This document shows, piece after piece, positions 26,877 to 38,866 of a stretch of 53,766 bases of DNA; the stretch's first letter is position 1; each line of letters opens with the position of its first letter. This DNA comes from Saccoglossus kowalevskii (Eukaryota; Hemichordata; Enteropneusta; Harrimaniidae), in NCBI RefSeq assembly GCF_000003605.2, contig NW_003142304.1, positions 219,760 through 273,525 on the forward strand. Reading direction: 5' to 3'. Below the pieces are notes generated by a model, which was not told where the DNA came from, did not search any database, and saw nothing but the letters and a program-made list of their open reading frames with translations. Both the position numbers and the translations under genes were made by a program.

Positions 26877-26918
26877 GTAACCGACGATTTGGAAGTGTCC
26901 TATGTTCAACTTGAATGA
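26877..26918 (+). other. Candidate alternative terminal exon (weak)
   Basis: After TTTACATCGTATTCCACAG, the sequence reads VTDDLEVSYVQLE and then TGA. It is polar and protein-like and in phase 0, as the neighbouring exons of the death-domain gene require. No polyadenylation signal is close by. Confidence 0.15.
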
Positions 26919-28192
26919 GTCACTTTTTTTTACTAGACCGAAACTTTTCTGGTAAATGATGAATTTGATATTTAGTTATTCATAACATAATATTATATCA
27001 AAATATCGCTGAAATGTACTCACTGTTTGGGACTCCGTTCGTCGCTGTCTAGCTATTGACGGCCATGCTGGAGTTCATGTTAGTTCTCCATCGCAGGAAC
27101 TAAGGAGACTGGCGTGACAGAGGAGACAAATGGTCGTAGATTACTAGCTAAAGGTTTTCATCACAATGTCTCTAGAGTAGTGGTATGCATATTTTTATGG
27201 TGGCCATATTTCGATAGCCCATGATATGGAGGATATGGGGGAGGGGGGGGGGGGTATTCCCACACTGTATAATAGACGATGCCAGATTCAAAGCAGGACG
27301 TCATCAATAGATGGTCATGACCACCATGCACCCAGGGGCCGGTGAATCGTGTGTCGAATCGAGTTTTTTTTTATTTTCAATCAAAATAAAGACGAGAGAC
27401 TCGGGCTCATGCCCTCGTGTCCCATATTATCTGCGGAACGTGTAACCGGTTAACAACATCATTACAATATTTAAAATTGCATGACGCTGTTGTTTCAAAA
27501 ATATCACGTGATATAATGACGTATCCCATTGTCTATGAAACTACTTCTCTCGAATCATTTGTCTTGCGGACTTATAGACCAATTAGAATCCTAACTATCC
27601 CGTTGCCATGGAAACGGGTGACCTACTTCCACTAACAAGTTGCATTTTAACCAACATTCAATTATACTGTCTATAAATGGGAATTTACAAAAGCTCTATA
27701 AAATACAACCCACCCCGTTGTGTGTATGGAAGGCATTGGTTTGGAGATGTAAACGGTGAGCGATGAAAATTGGGTTTCAACTGCACATTTCCTTGTGCGT
27801 GTATTCTAACAAGCAGTAACATTGAAATGTTAATTTTCTTATGGCCATACCATTTCCATTCAATAACTCATTACAATACCACATTTTGTTCGCACAATAT
27901 TTTTTTTTGTAACATGTTCTAATGACTCCACCTCAGTTTCCGCAACACAGCTTTAATTAACAAATATTTTGGGACGCTGAATCCAATTTTTTTACAGACT
28001 TGGAATGCTGTGTTGAAAAAAAAGCAACACGATGTGAATAATTATTATCTCTTGGGAAACAGAATCAACAAAATTTCTCGACGTTTTGGTGTTTTGTCGG
28101 ATCACAATATCTTGAACGAAATAAATTGAACTTGAATTGGAACATTTATATTTAGTACAAATTGTACATGTCTGTTTTAAGCCCTATAGGTA

Positions 28193-28255
28193 CCGCGTCA
28201 TGTTCCGTGTGAGTTCCATGCTACGCAAGCAACGTATTTAAAATGCATTATAAAG
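28193..28255 (-). mobile_element. Eroded family-1 MITE core
   Basis: ACCGCGTCATGTTCCGTGTG, GAGTTCCATGCTACG and CAACGTATTTAAAATGCATT align with the reversed family-1 core. Confidence 0.4.
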
Positions 28256-28810
28256 TTATTCGAACGCGCGCAATGTGGCAATTTCGAGACCTGTAATGTA
28301 ACTTTATGCAGGATACCCAATAAAAATACCATTAAAAAAAATGTGGCAATTTCGATCGTGGCCAAGTGATTTTCGGATGGGGTCTCCATATCGGCATATG
28401 TTACATAAATCAGCAATCAGTATTGTAACTAATTTATATTCCAGTTTATGTAAGAGTGCTGTATTTGTGGGGAAATAAAGACTAGTTTAAACTGAACTGA
28501 AGATCGAGGGATGCCTCGTGCTTCCGGAAGTTAGTTACCGAAAGGGAGGTCAATAGTCAATTATGTTCACCTGAAAAGACAATTATTGATAGGTGTAGCC
28601 GTGGAGCTAATAACTATGAATATTAACTTTGAGTTAGTTTCCATGTCACGTGACGACAGGTCCGGGGAATGAGAAATACTACCCTGATCGCGAATTATAA
28701 TAATTACATCAATAACAGTTCCACGTTCAGTAGTAAACATGGTTCCGCATTTACCTTTTCCGGACTGTTAGTGATACACATTAGGAATCGGATTGATGCA
28801 ATACACTGTC

Positions 28811-28832
28811 ATTAATCATTAATCATTAATCG
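28811..28832. repeat. 7-base tandem repeat (ATCATTA)n
   Basis: Three adjacent ATCATTA units. Confidence 0.6.
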
Positions 28833-30374
28833 TATCCTCTGACGTCACTACAGAGCAAACATTGTGAGATTACTAACACACTAATTTATATCCAAATCCG
28901 ATTGATTGTAATTGCTTATCGAGCTAACAGACACTGTAAGTGACGGGAATATGTCATATTTTTATAGCAATTATATTTCAACTTTTTGATCAATGACACA
29001 AATTTCTGTAACTGACATGAATTACGCTTGTTACACACCGAATAATACGCAGTGTAAAGTTTATTTATGAGTTTTCCATCTCGCGGATTTTTCTCATACA
29101 CCGACTTTAAAGGTCACGCCTTCTAACGACGAAGCGCTTATGTGACGTCAACACGACGACGCGTGTGTGCGTGAGCAAATCAGCTCAAAACGCCAACTCT
29201 GGTTGCGTTGGTGTTCGCAATTTAGAATATAGCATTTCTGTGAAAAAAAGCAGTATATTTTATTGTGGACGACCATAGATCGGTGTCTTTCACACCCATT
29301 TACGTCACAGATTTATTTCGTCGTTAGAGGGCTTATAGAAGTGGTGTAATGTCATGTATGCTGTGTTTTTCTCTCCAACCATACACTAACGCAGTTTATT
29401 TCAAAGAACCCAGTTATTATTGCTGCTTGGGGTCTTTTTTTCTGAATCCATACATATCACTGTAAAAAAAATGCGAATGATAAAGTCGTCATCAGTTTTT
29501 GCATGACAGTCAATAGAATACTGATAGCGTGTCATTAGTGTCATTTACTGAGCTCATGTGACCCATCCCACTACATTGCGTTTATAATCATCATAAAATC
29601 ACTTCAATGTCACGCGATTAATAATTAAAATAATCCCAATAATAGCAGCATGAAACCAACATTTTTTTAAAACTGTTAGCTACACTCATTTTCAGTTCAT
29701 TTCTGATCAGGGTGTTTAGGGTCTCTGATCCCAAATCACCATATCTACTTCACTGTAATTACCGTAATTCACAATAGTAGCATAAATATAATTTATTATA
29801 CCTAATATTATCTATTGGTAAACGGGTTGGATCTATTGTAATCACGTGATCTCCAGTATAAACGACCCGGGCTGATACTCATAATCGTGTGTTTTTATTA
29901 GATCGGTAAATTCACTATGTTGAATATCAAATCAGCTGGTCAATATTTCAGTGAGTGGCAACAGACCTACAGATGAACTATTGTCCTCGCGTTCGCCTCG
30001 GCCAGGGCTTTTTATTCTTTGTGTGTACCTGTACTCTCATGGTGTACTTGTCCTAGTGTGCGTATATCAGCTAATTTGAGCTCAAATCCCAATCCACCTA
30101 GCTGGCTGGCCGTGTAAGTACTTCGATGACGTAGTAACATCCCCCACGTGTGCGTACGTAATGTTTTTGTTCCCTGTTATTGTGAGTCACTGTTGTTGTG
30201 AGTCTATAACAGCATAAACTAGATATGACTCGATTACTATATTATTTCCTGTGCTTCTTCACTATTAATCAATATGCGTCCTTCCCTTATATAATTTAAT
30301 TTGGGGGGTAATGACACCTTAAGTCACGCAGCAACCAAATATATGATAGGAGACACTAGGTGGCTGTGCACGCT

Positions 30375-30466
30375 CCGATTTCGCGTTGTGTACGTCGTCA
30401 TATGCAAGTGGGACTCACATCGAGGACGACGCGAGCTGCAACGACCACCGCTCTTTACATATTTAG
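30375..30466 (+). mobile_element. Eroded family-1 MITE
   Basis: GCGTTGTGTACGTCGTCATAT, GGGACTCACATCGAGGACGA and the end GACCACCGCTCTTTA follow the right half of family 1. Confidence 0.4.
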
Positions 30467-31397
30467 TATAGCTAGAGACTTCTTTCGATTTCATCATACC
30501 GTAAAGTGGTTAGAAGCGACCACAAAATATTCTGCATTTACAAGTCGCTAACAATAACCACAACACAGATGCGCTTTTTTTAGTTTAGCTACTAATACTA
30601 TAGTCGATACTGAGAGACGTCGAAATAACGCCAATGATTGGAAAAAGCGTGCTAGGAAATTGACACAATTTGAATACGTACTCATTGATTTACCATTTAA
30701 ATATAATATGAGATACTATTGGATATACATAATGTAACCGTTGCCATAGTTACACAATCAAGGCCACTCGTTATATATTCATTCAAAAAATGAGCCATTC
30801 ATTTCAGGGTTGCGTTTAAATGAGACCTTTGTTGCGCACGTGTTTGGCCAGTGAGTTCCCAGCAGGACTTGCACCTCGATAAAAAAACGATGTGTTGAAA
30901 TAAAGCGATGTATTTATACCCCCTGTGTTAAATGGTTTCTTCCACCCAATTTAACATTCCTATTTCACAAACACAGTTGGAAATAATATAAATGAACCAC
31001 CTTCGGGTTGAAGTGGTAATTTTGATTTGTCAATTCTTGCTGGTATACGAGCAAAATAATCTTATTATGCTAATTTATGTTAATTTACCCGGAACGCTCA
31101 GCTAGCATCACAAACATCGTAATCTAGAATATTTCGTGTGTCTAAATTAAATCTACCGATGTGCGTTCATCGATCATTGGTAGTGTTTCGACTGGTTAAT
31201 GCGTATGGCGTGTTGCAGTCGCTAGTTGTGTCAAGCTGCCGTGGCTATTCTATTGAACCATTGTACATTCACAATATCGTTCGTTTGTAAGTGAGTATAC
31301 TCCGAACACGTTTTAAACCATCCAAGGCGAGTTTATTTCAATTCATGCGTTGAATTATATGTTATTCATACGTTGTTGTTGTTTTTTTACTTTGTAG

Positions 31398-31508
31398 ACG
31401 ATAGGCTCATTTATAGAAACAGCTCAGACAGTCGACAAAGACGCGATGGTGAAAGTGCTGAGTCTAAGTTGCGAGCCTGGTGACGACATCAAAACTACCG
31501 GCCCTAGG
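31398..31508 (+). CDS. Internal exon, diverged ankyrin-like repeat
   Basis: This 111-base exon (37 codons) follows a T-rich tract ending in TTTGTAG and ends at AGG|GTGAGT, a near-perfect donor; both ends are phase 0. The peptide includes SFIETAQ, then DAMVKVLSLSCEPGDDI and a closing KTTGPR. Aligned to the ankyrin exon at 11819, the S-hydrophobic-I-TA segment and the (E/A)(I/M)V(Q/K)(L/V)L segment coincide, and 'PGDDI' occupies the usual G-A-D loop position. I therefore read it as a degenerate, possibly C-terminal capping ankyrin repeat. The ankyrin assignment is weaker than the exon call. Its phase-0 end joins without adjustment to the exon at 38669. Confidence 0.62.
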
Positions 31509-32639
31509 GTGAGTACGTATAGGGATTACGCACTGTGGTTTACATGTATTAATATTGAAACACGTCTTGCAGAGAAAAAAATAATCGATCTCGTCGCCAG
31601 TGTCTCTGCGTCAGACGTCGGAATCATTGCTCACTCTCTCCGATGAGCAATAGCATTAAAATGCCACAGAAAAGTTATTCTGATTTTTAGCGTAAAACGA
31701 CGCGTTAAATGAATCATCCACGTCGACTAGACTTCAATCGCCACCTGTTTCAGGTAAAAGACGACTATGTCATATGTGTTTAGGGGAGCTGTATCCCTTC
31801 TAAACATCGTCATTAGGTGGCGATCTCAGTACCTGTATCCGTGGACCCTAGAAAGTCTTATTCTAAGGTTTTTGCACTGTGAAATCGTTCAAAATTAAAA
31901 AATAAATAAAAATAAACCCTTAATGAAAGAGTAATTAACATGAAATTTGATTTAGTAAAGTAATTTTATTCTCACTAGCTATTTCAAATCGTTTAGTCGT
32001 ATGGCCAGTTTTGCTGACAGAGTTGATATTGAGTTAATACTCATCATCGACCGTAATTGCTATCATTTAGAAAGTCCGCATTACTTTGACGATAGTCAAC
32101 GACTCTACCAAACTCACTGGTTATTTCACAGTAACGACAGCTATGTGTTTGAAGCGACATAACCATTAGCTACGGTTCATTGAAAAAGACTTAAAGGGTT
32201 TGATTTAGACTGCATGCAGAAGATCGTGAAATGATGAACTCAAAAACATGGTCTAATTATTGTCATTATATGCAATAGACACTCCGGAATCATTATGGGC
32301 GTCCTAATTACGGTGACGGTAGCAGAAATAATTCAAGACCGTGGTAGGGATTCTGCGCGATATCTGAAGTCCACGCATCCTGGTACGTTTCTATGGAGTC
32401 ATCAATTGCAGCCCCCTTCAAAATCCAAACAGTCGTCATTGACATTCAAAACTAGTTTATTGTAAACCAACGTGAGATGCATGTATGACATTGGAAATTA
32501 TTTCTGTTGTATGGCAACAATCATGATACTTCCGGTTCCGGTTTCGGTTCAGGGGTCAAGAATAATGATTAAATGCGCGTGTGCTATATTAAAAATCTAA
32601 ATGACCATTGTGGTAACAAATAATTAAATGAATATGGCA

Positions 32640-32904
32640 TCATTTGTGATAATAACAAGCATATAACTGGAAAGGGATTTTTTGGTTGATCAAACATTTA
32701 TTCTCCAGTTGCGCAGATCTTGTTGGCATATGCGTAGAATGAACATCATAGCATTTTACCCCGAGCGTACCACAAATGTTAGACTGTCTACAGTCGGTCG
32801 TATCAAGGAAGCACGGTGTGCCGTTAGGCGGGACTAAAGTCCCTCGCTTGAAATGCTTCGAATGTTTGAATGCCCGAGAACTGTCGACAGTCTCCACAAA
32901 TGTC
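32640..32904 (-). other. Open frame with cysteine-rich peptide, antisense in an intron
   Basis: Read on the minus strand from the first in-frame ATG (near 32904), the frame gives about 87 residues. They include a basic HFKRG stretch and the spaced cysteines GTPCFLDTTDCRQSNIC and GTLGVKC, with two more near the end. Upstream in-frame sequence is hydrophobic (RFFRYFIIIGLSSYVLV), resembling a signal segment, but has no ATG in that frame. The stretch is richer in G+C than its surroundings. It could be an exon of a secreted protein or a chance frame; no family is recognised. Confidence 0.22.
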
Positions 32905-34356
32905 ATTACGAGTACGTAACTGCTAAGACCAATAATTATGAAATATCGGAAAAATCTCAGAGGTAAACGGAGCTCATGCACAACATATCCAAACGTTTAG
33001 GACCATGACCCTTCACTTTTTCAAAGACCATCAATGACAGATCATTCCCCTTGACCGGAAATAATCTGGTTGTCTTGCATGAAAAATACAAGCACTACTA
33101 CGATTAATAGCCAGGTAAATTGAACTTCGGACCATTTTCGTTTATTCTAGGCGATGGATTTTGGTAAAAGAAAATAAGAAATTATTTATTGGGGGGGTAA
33201 ATATTTATACGCACGTTTTACAATGCTTCTAGTACTTTTCTATAATATTCAGCCTTCGTGATTCATAAGTTCACCAACCAGATCAATTTTCACAAAATGT
33301 TTCCACCACCCCCAGTTTTCTATTGGGGAACCCCGTAAATTACCCGTGTCAATGTAGGGGTATATGTGCTTTGAAACGGAAGTGTCTCTCCTCTAATTTC
33401 GAAAGAACATTCTTTATTAAAACTTGCGGTATTATTATTTGATCAGACCTCGCAAGTAAATTTTAATTAACAGATCTCATCCATAAAATAATATTGTTTA
33501 GTGATCAAGATACTATCGCAACACAAACCTCGGTATTCGCTTTATTTTCATGATTTTCAATTCAAACTGAAAGAAGCGGTTTCTATTGGTCGATGGAACA
33601 ATATTGGAGCATTTTGGAATGACATCATTGCGCTCTGCGCTCGTTGATTGGCCGGTTGATTGGATTCAAGTGTCATAAATAGTTGTGGTCGCTGTAGTAT
33701 ATTAATATCTGTAAGTGTCAATAAATCTCCTTCAGTGTCATGAGAATTGATAACAGAATGATGTGTTCACAGCTGTTGTCGAAAGTAGTCATATTACCGT
33801 GAAAATCACATATTATTCATGAACAAATACTGTTGTATTTCTGTAACCTACATCATCGGTCAGTGTGTTTGTTGTAATGATACCTCAGTTCATGACATTA
33901 CAAGTGGGTGGCCCGAATACGAGATCGTTATAACTCGAAAATATGTAATTTATTGATATCCTGATCACCTTTGAGGTCATAGGTCAGTTAGGTACATCAA
34001 TAACTGGAAACGTTCCTGTTAAATCATAATTGTTATTGGAAATCAATATTAATGTCGCTTTTAATTGTAAACTGATATATTTTGAATGATATTGATGTCA
34101 ATTTTTAGAAATATATCATAATTGGAAGAGTTTCCGGGTAAATTCGGCTCAGTAAGATGAACGCATATCAAAGCATTATGGACGGAACTTGTTTCTCCTG
34201 TGTGTGTTGGCATGAAAACTGTGGAGACTCTCTTGTCTTGTTTTGTTTTATTTCGATTTGAACAACGCAATTGTCGGTGTCAATAATCCACCCGTAGCTG
34301 CGACGACATTAGGCCGTTCTTAAAATATAGACACTGACGTTGTCTTTACACTCAAA

Positions 34357-34489
34357 TTAAAGCGCGGTGGTCGTCGCGCAGCGCGTGTTCGAATTTCATG
34401 TGAATAAACAATGTATTTTACACGCATTGTATACGTCGCTATGAGTCCCATATCGAACAGGACGCGGCGTGACGACTGCCGCACTTTAA
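34357..34489 (+). mobile_element. Family-1 MITE copy, best preserved
   Basis: Both ends are intact (TTAAAGCGCGGTGGTCGTCG and CGACTGCCGCACTTTAA). It lies in the intron between the exons at 31398 and 38669 of the death-domain gene. Confidence 0.78.
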
Positions 34490-35211
34490 GGCCAACAGTG
34501 TACTCGCAGCGAACCACTGATTATTTTTCCTCAACGACGTACTGGGTCATTAGGTCGCTAATCTTTCCAGTAGATGAGAACGTAGTACATGTCATAGTAC
34601 TTCCCAGGGTACAAGGTGGCTTCCCCTAAATATTGCCCTCGTGTTCGAAGCTTGGAGCAACCCCCTCCTCTGTGCGTTGCTCGGAAGAGCGAAGAAGTCG
34701 ATGTAATTAAGTAATATTATTGGACTTTACACAATCACTGTATTGTGTACATTCCATGTAAACATAGTCAGTGACAAATAAAAAAAACGCCTTCAACGAG
34801 AAAGCATTACTCTTTTCTCAAATTGCCGTTTAGCGCATACATTTCACCGAAATGACCAAGTGATTTCAAGGCATGTGCTCACACAGCTGCGTCTCACTAT
34901 GTCGTCTTCGACGTGCCCACGGTCTCATGCTAACGATCGTTTTGTGTAGATGTCTAGCATAATTTACTTCGCAAAGGTGATAACCGAATCATAAGAGTTA
35001 TCGCTACTAGCATATGACCATTGTTCACTGTAATTTGGTTACCATGGTAATTAATCAATAAACGCCACGAATTATTTGACCCAAATATAATTTGATGTAG
35101 TATGTGTATGTATTTCCGTAAATGTTAGACCAAATGAACATCATTGTTCTCACTAGCAGAACAAGCATGATTATTCCTAAATAATTTCTTGAAACGTGAG
35201 TTCGAATTTCG

Positions 35212-35275
35212 ATCGCCGCTCGTCGTGTTCAGGCATGGGTCCCACACGACGCGTGTAAACTACATTGTAAGTTTG
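35212..35275 (-). mobile_element. Eroded family-1 MITE core
   Basis: CGTCGTGTTCAGGCATGGGT, CCCACACGACGCGTGTAAAC and ACATTGTAAG align with the reversed family-1 middle. Confidence 0.4.
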
Positions 35276-37212
35276 CAAACCAAAAACTTAAACACACGGC
35301 TACGGGTCTACTGTTTGAATCTACGTTGAAGCATACATTCAGTACTATTACGTTGATTAAATCGATAAACTTCTGGAGTTCAGAGAATGCAATTTATTCA
35401 GTCGGCAGTCAGTTTTCAAAACTAATGTACCTTTTGACATCCGTATGTAACGGTTATGCAGTTATAAACATGCCTGAATGTTCGTATCCCACGGCGATGT
35501 TTCATTTTGACCTTTAGTGGGCGATTTTATGGACAACTTACCCCCCAGAACAATATACTCAATTCATTTGAGTACCCGGGGTTCGCACATAAAATTGGCC
35601 AATTTGCACCAGTCTATTACTTTCTTCATTAAATATGCATTTTTTAATAATTCCTTCGAGGAGACGGACAACTATTAGATTACTTCAGAGAGCGTGAAAT
35701 GTAAACCCTGATCCCATCAGTCATAAACGATTTCTCACGATTCTTTCAAATTAATTTTTATTTCGAATCCCTATTCGGTTATAGTCCGCGGATTCGTTTA
35801 CTGTCTAGAGGCCATCTTGTGTAATTGTTATTTTGTCCGTCGCGACGTCTGTTATGTATGATCGATTCTTGGCGTCGGTTGAAAGATAGTAGTACAACAA
35901 TCCAAACTATTGTTCAAAAAAACATAAATTATTCTTTGCCGTTTGATGTTTGACGAAAGTGACACGATAATTTAGATTTATTTTAAGTAAGATATATGAA
36001 CATAATTCTCTTTATTAAACTTCATGTATAGCGTATTATTCTGATGAGCGGGCAATCATGTGGAATGTCTGTATTAAATCAGAATTTATTGATCAAAAAA
36101 AAGCAGTAATGTAACGGTACAACGAGAAAGGCAAAGCGGAATTCTAGTGACAGTTTAACGGTAATCTAACATCTCTATCAGAATGACATAGCAGCAATTT
36201 GTCGACAACGTAACGGCTCTATAAAAACTCACGTACCGGCAGCGTCACGGTTACGAAATGGCTCTACGAGAACAACGTAACGGCACCGCAGGAACAATGA
36301 AATGGCGATGTGTCGGAAACGTACAACGATTCAAATAATGCTTGGTCTGTTTGAACTTCAAAAAGAAAGAAGACAGCAAACGGGGATCACCATAGTTCTG
36401 CTTCAAGTTGTTTCCATGGCAACAAATAGTTCACACTCTCTCAATGTGTCTATTTTCGAAGATGCCTTGAGCACAAAAATGTCAGTATATGCGCACAACC
36501 ATTTTATAATGTAACTGATAACCGTGAACACATTACGGGGACAGTCAGATATGATAGATGACGCAACATTTGAAGAAAATATTTCTGTTTCTGTTCTGTT
36601 GTTACCTCTACAGTGAACAATTGAACCGTAAAATCAGATCACCTATTCCCGTAAATACAAAGATTCCGCCAGCGCAAACCGCGTGGGAGGGGGGTTATTT
36701 GTATTACTAGTAATTGGTGCGAATTTGTTACTAGGATCCGAAAGTTATTTTTTACTTGAAAGTGTGATTACGTTAGACGAAGGTTCGTTTATCTTCAATA
36801 TGAAATAGATCACATTATCCCCCAGTCGCTGCGTGGTTATAAAACATTGATCACTCAAGATACCAAATCTGCTTCAGTTTACTGAGGTGATGTGCGGTGT
36901 GACGTCGCCGTGACATCGATGGTAAGCCAAAATAAGACTTTCAAGATTGCACACCATGGCACTCACCAATTTCATGATTAGTACGTGGCATATGACATCA
37001 CCTAATCGCAGTGATATGTCACTGTAGAATGCAAAATCTGATGCACGGCTGTCAAACTGCCGTTTTCTAATTTTCTAGTGTTACTTTGTGGATAATGTTG
37101 TTATTAGAGTCAGATATAATTAGCGATATTATCGCATGCAGAACAGTCAACCCGTCGTTCGTGTAACCGTGTTCTATTATATAGTGAGCTATGCAAGGCA
37201 TTATGAACTGCT

Positions 37213-37377
37213 TTGAAGCGGGAGGGTCGTCACCTGCGCACGCGCGGGAATTGAGTCCCAAGCGACGATAACAATACACGCTAAGAACGCAAAGGTTCAT
37301 GGGTAGACGTTTGTTTGTAAACAATAACACGCTATGGCCATCTGACGCATGTGTAGATGACGATTTCCCCGCTTTAA
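37213..37377 (-). mobile_element. Family-2 MITE copy
   Basis: Reverse orientation; left end TTGAAGCGGGAGGGTCGTCA (one change in the TTAA), right end CCCCGCTTTAA. It lies in the intron before the exon at 38669. Confidence 0.77.
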
Positions 37378-38412
37378 TACAATGTCTACTATGTTGATCA
37401 ACTCTCTCTTTTGACGATACTCAGATTTTTAAAAACACGAGGTGCGTCGCTTTATTAGAACGTAATGTTGTACGCAGTGCTATTATCAAGGTTCAGGTAA
37501 TACTAGTTGATAGGTGACGAGGAATGCGGCGGTGGTAATAGTAATCACGTACCTATTTATTGCGAGATCCGTCCCATGCGACACTGCAAGTTTTATGTGT
37601 TTATTTACACGAAACCCGCCTATAATAATATATGATGTCTATGGCTATAGTACATTACATCCCGGAACTGTGTACTGTACTCTCCGTAAATGCACGCGTG
37701 AATTGCTTTATTTTCGGTGTTAGCATGTTATCGACTTGCTGAGTTAATAACCTATCGTAGATTGCAGACGGAATGCCGACAATAGGCAGATGAGTACTAG
37801 GCACGAATCTCAGTAATTCCGAGACTCGTTCACTTTAAGTGCATTTGATCTATGGTTCCGTTGAGGCGTTTTGTGATCGATCGAGTGCAAGACAGTTGTG
37901 GTATTCGAGACAGTGACATTTACTGTTCAACAGCCGCTGCGCTGAATTCTTGATCTATGATCAGCATAGCGAAGGGGTCACTGTAATGTGACTCCATCTC
38001 AATACAACGTGTGGGGCTTCAGAGAGCAAAATACGGTCAGGCAATTGCGCAAGTCAGCAAAACTTTGCAAGTGTGGTGTACTGGCGATGATGTCACGTGA
38101 TAATTATGTGACCATTATGATAGCGACACAATACTTGCACTTGTTTTCTACAAATTGTATAACTCGTTCTTCAATGACGTATATTTCTATGTTTAAAAAT
38201 ATGCCTCTCAAAAGTTTATATTCCCGCCAACTGCCAAAAAATGTGTTTAAGGGATCAACCATATGAAATCATGGGAATGGCTGGAAGAGTGTGACCAGTA
38301 CATTTTTTTCGCGGTGTCTTATCTGAACATTTTAAATAGTCGAGCCCTTAGCTTTGTGTGAGCGTTGAAACTGAATTCCGCGCGATGAACCAAGAACAGT
38401 CGTGTGCGGCGC

Positions 38413-38556
38413 TCTCTGGGAGTTGAGGAGTTGAGTTCCATGCGACAATAACAACACACGCTAAAACGCAAAGGCTCATGGGCAGGCGCTTGTTTGTAAA
38501 CAATGGCACGCTATGGCCATCTGACGCATGCGCAGGTGACGACTCCCCCGCTTTAA
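38413..38556 (-). mobile_element. Family-2 MITE, left end decayed
   Basis: Reverse orientation; the right end GGTGACGACTCCCCCGCTTTAA (positions 38535-38556) is intact, while the left inverted repeat has decayed around GGAGTTGAGTTCCATGCGAC. It ends 112 bases before the linker exon. Confidence 0.7.
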
Positions 38557-38668
38557 CATTATTCGTTCACAGTCCCTCAAGGACTGTGATTCGTTGTAGA
38601 CGAATATGCGTTCAATCGCAAAAATTATAAGTGAACTAGATATTTATATTAAACTTTTTTCTTGACAG

Positions 38669-38866
38669 GATACTGAACACAAGACTTCAGCTGATTCAAG
38701 CGTCAGCAGTAGTTCGGGGTGTAGCTCGGCTAGCCCTACCCAGTGCAACAACGGTGGTGATGATAAACCAAGTCCAACGGCGATCGAGACCATCGATCCT
38801 GAAGTGACGTACCCCGTTACGGAGTACGCTGGGCCAAAAATCGTTATTCCTGAACCAGAACCTGAG
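38669..38866 (+). CDS. Internal exon, Ser/Pro/acidic linker upstream of death domain
   Basis: A 198-base exon (66 codons) starts after TTTTTTCTTGACAG and ends at GAG|GTAATA, phase 0 at both ends. The peptide starts DTEHKTSADSS, continues with a Ser-rich stretch, then KPSPTAIETIDPEVTYPV, and ends in the acidic-proline run IPEPEPE. No domain is recognisable, and composition suggests a flexible linker between the ankyrin part and the death domain. Local base composition is clearly richer in G+C than the flanking introns. A short inverted-repeat element sits about 110 bases before the acceptor. A reverse-strand open frame covers the same stretch and is most likely its shadow. Confidence 0.66.

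Larger units (their letters stand above)
11918..31397. other. Long putative intron
   Basis: 19.5 kb without a convincing exon, packed with repeats (family 1, 2 and 3 elements, the 22-base array, the 32-base palindrome). It is far longer than the other introns of the gene (0.7-7.2 kb), so either exons are missed or two genes are involved. Confidence 0.4.
31509..38668. other. Putative intron
   Basis: Runs from GTGAGT to CTTGACAG. Holds one family-1 and two family-2 elements, an eroded family-1 core, an 8-base hairpin (CACAGTCC/GGACTGTG, 38568-38588) and the antisense cysteine-rich frame. Confidence 0.5.

Noticed and set aside
30070-30114. Possible exon ending at a GTAAGTAC near 30115 (peptide NLSSNPNPPSWLAV)
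   Set aside because: The acceptor is weak and the phase does not match either neighbouring exon of the death-domain gene.
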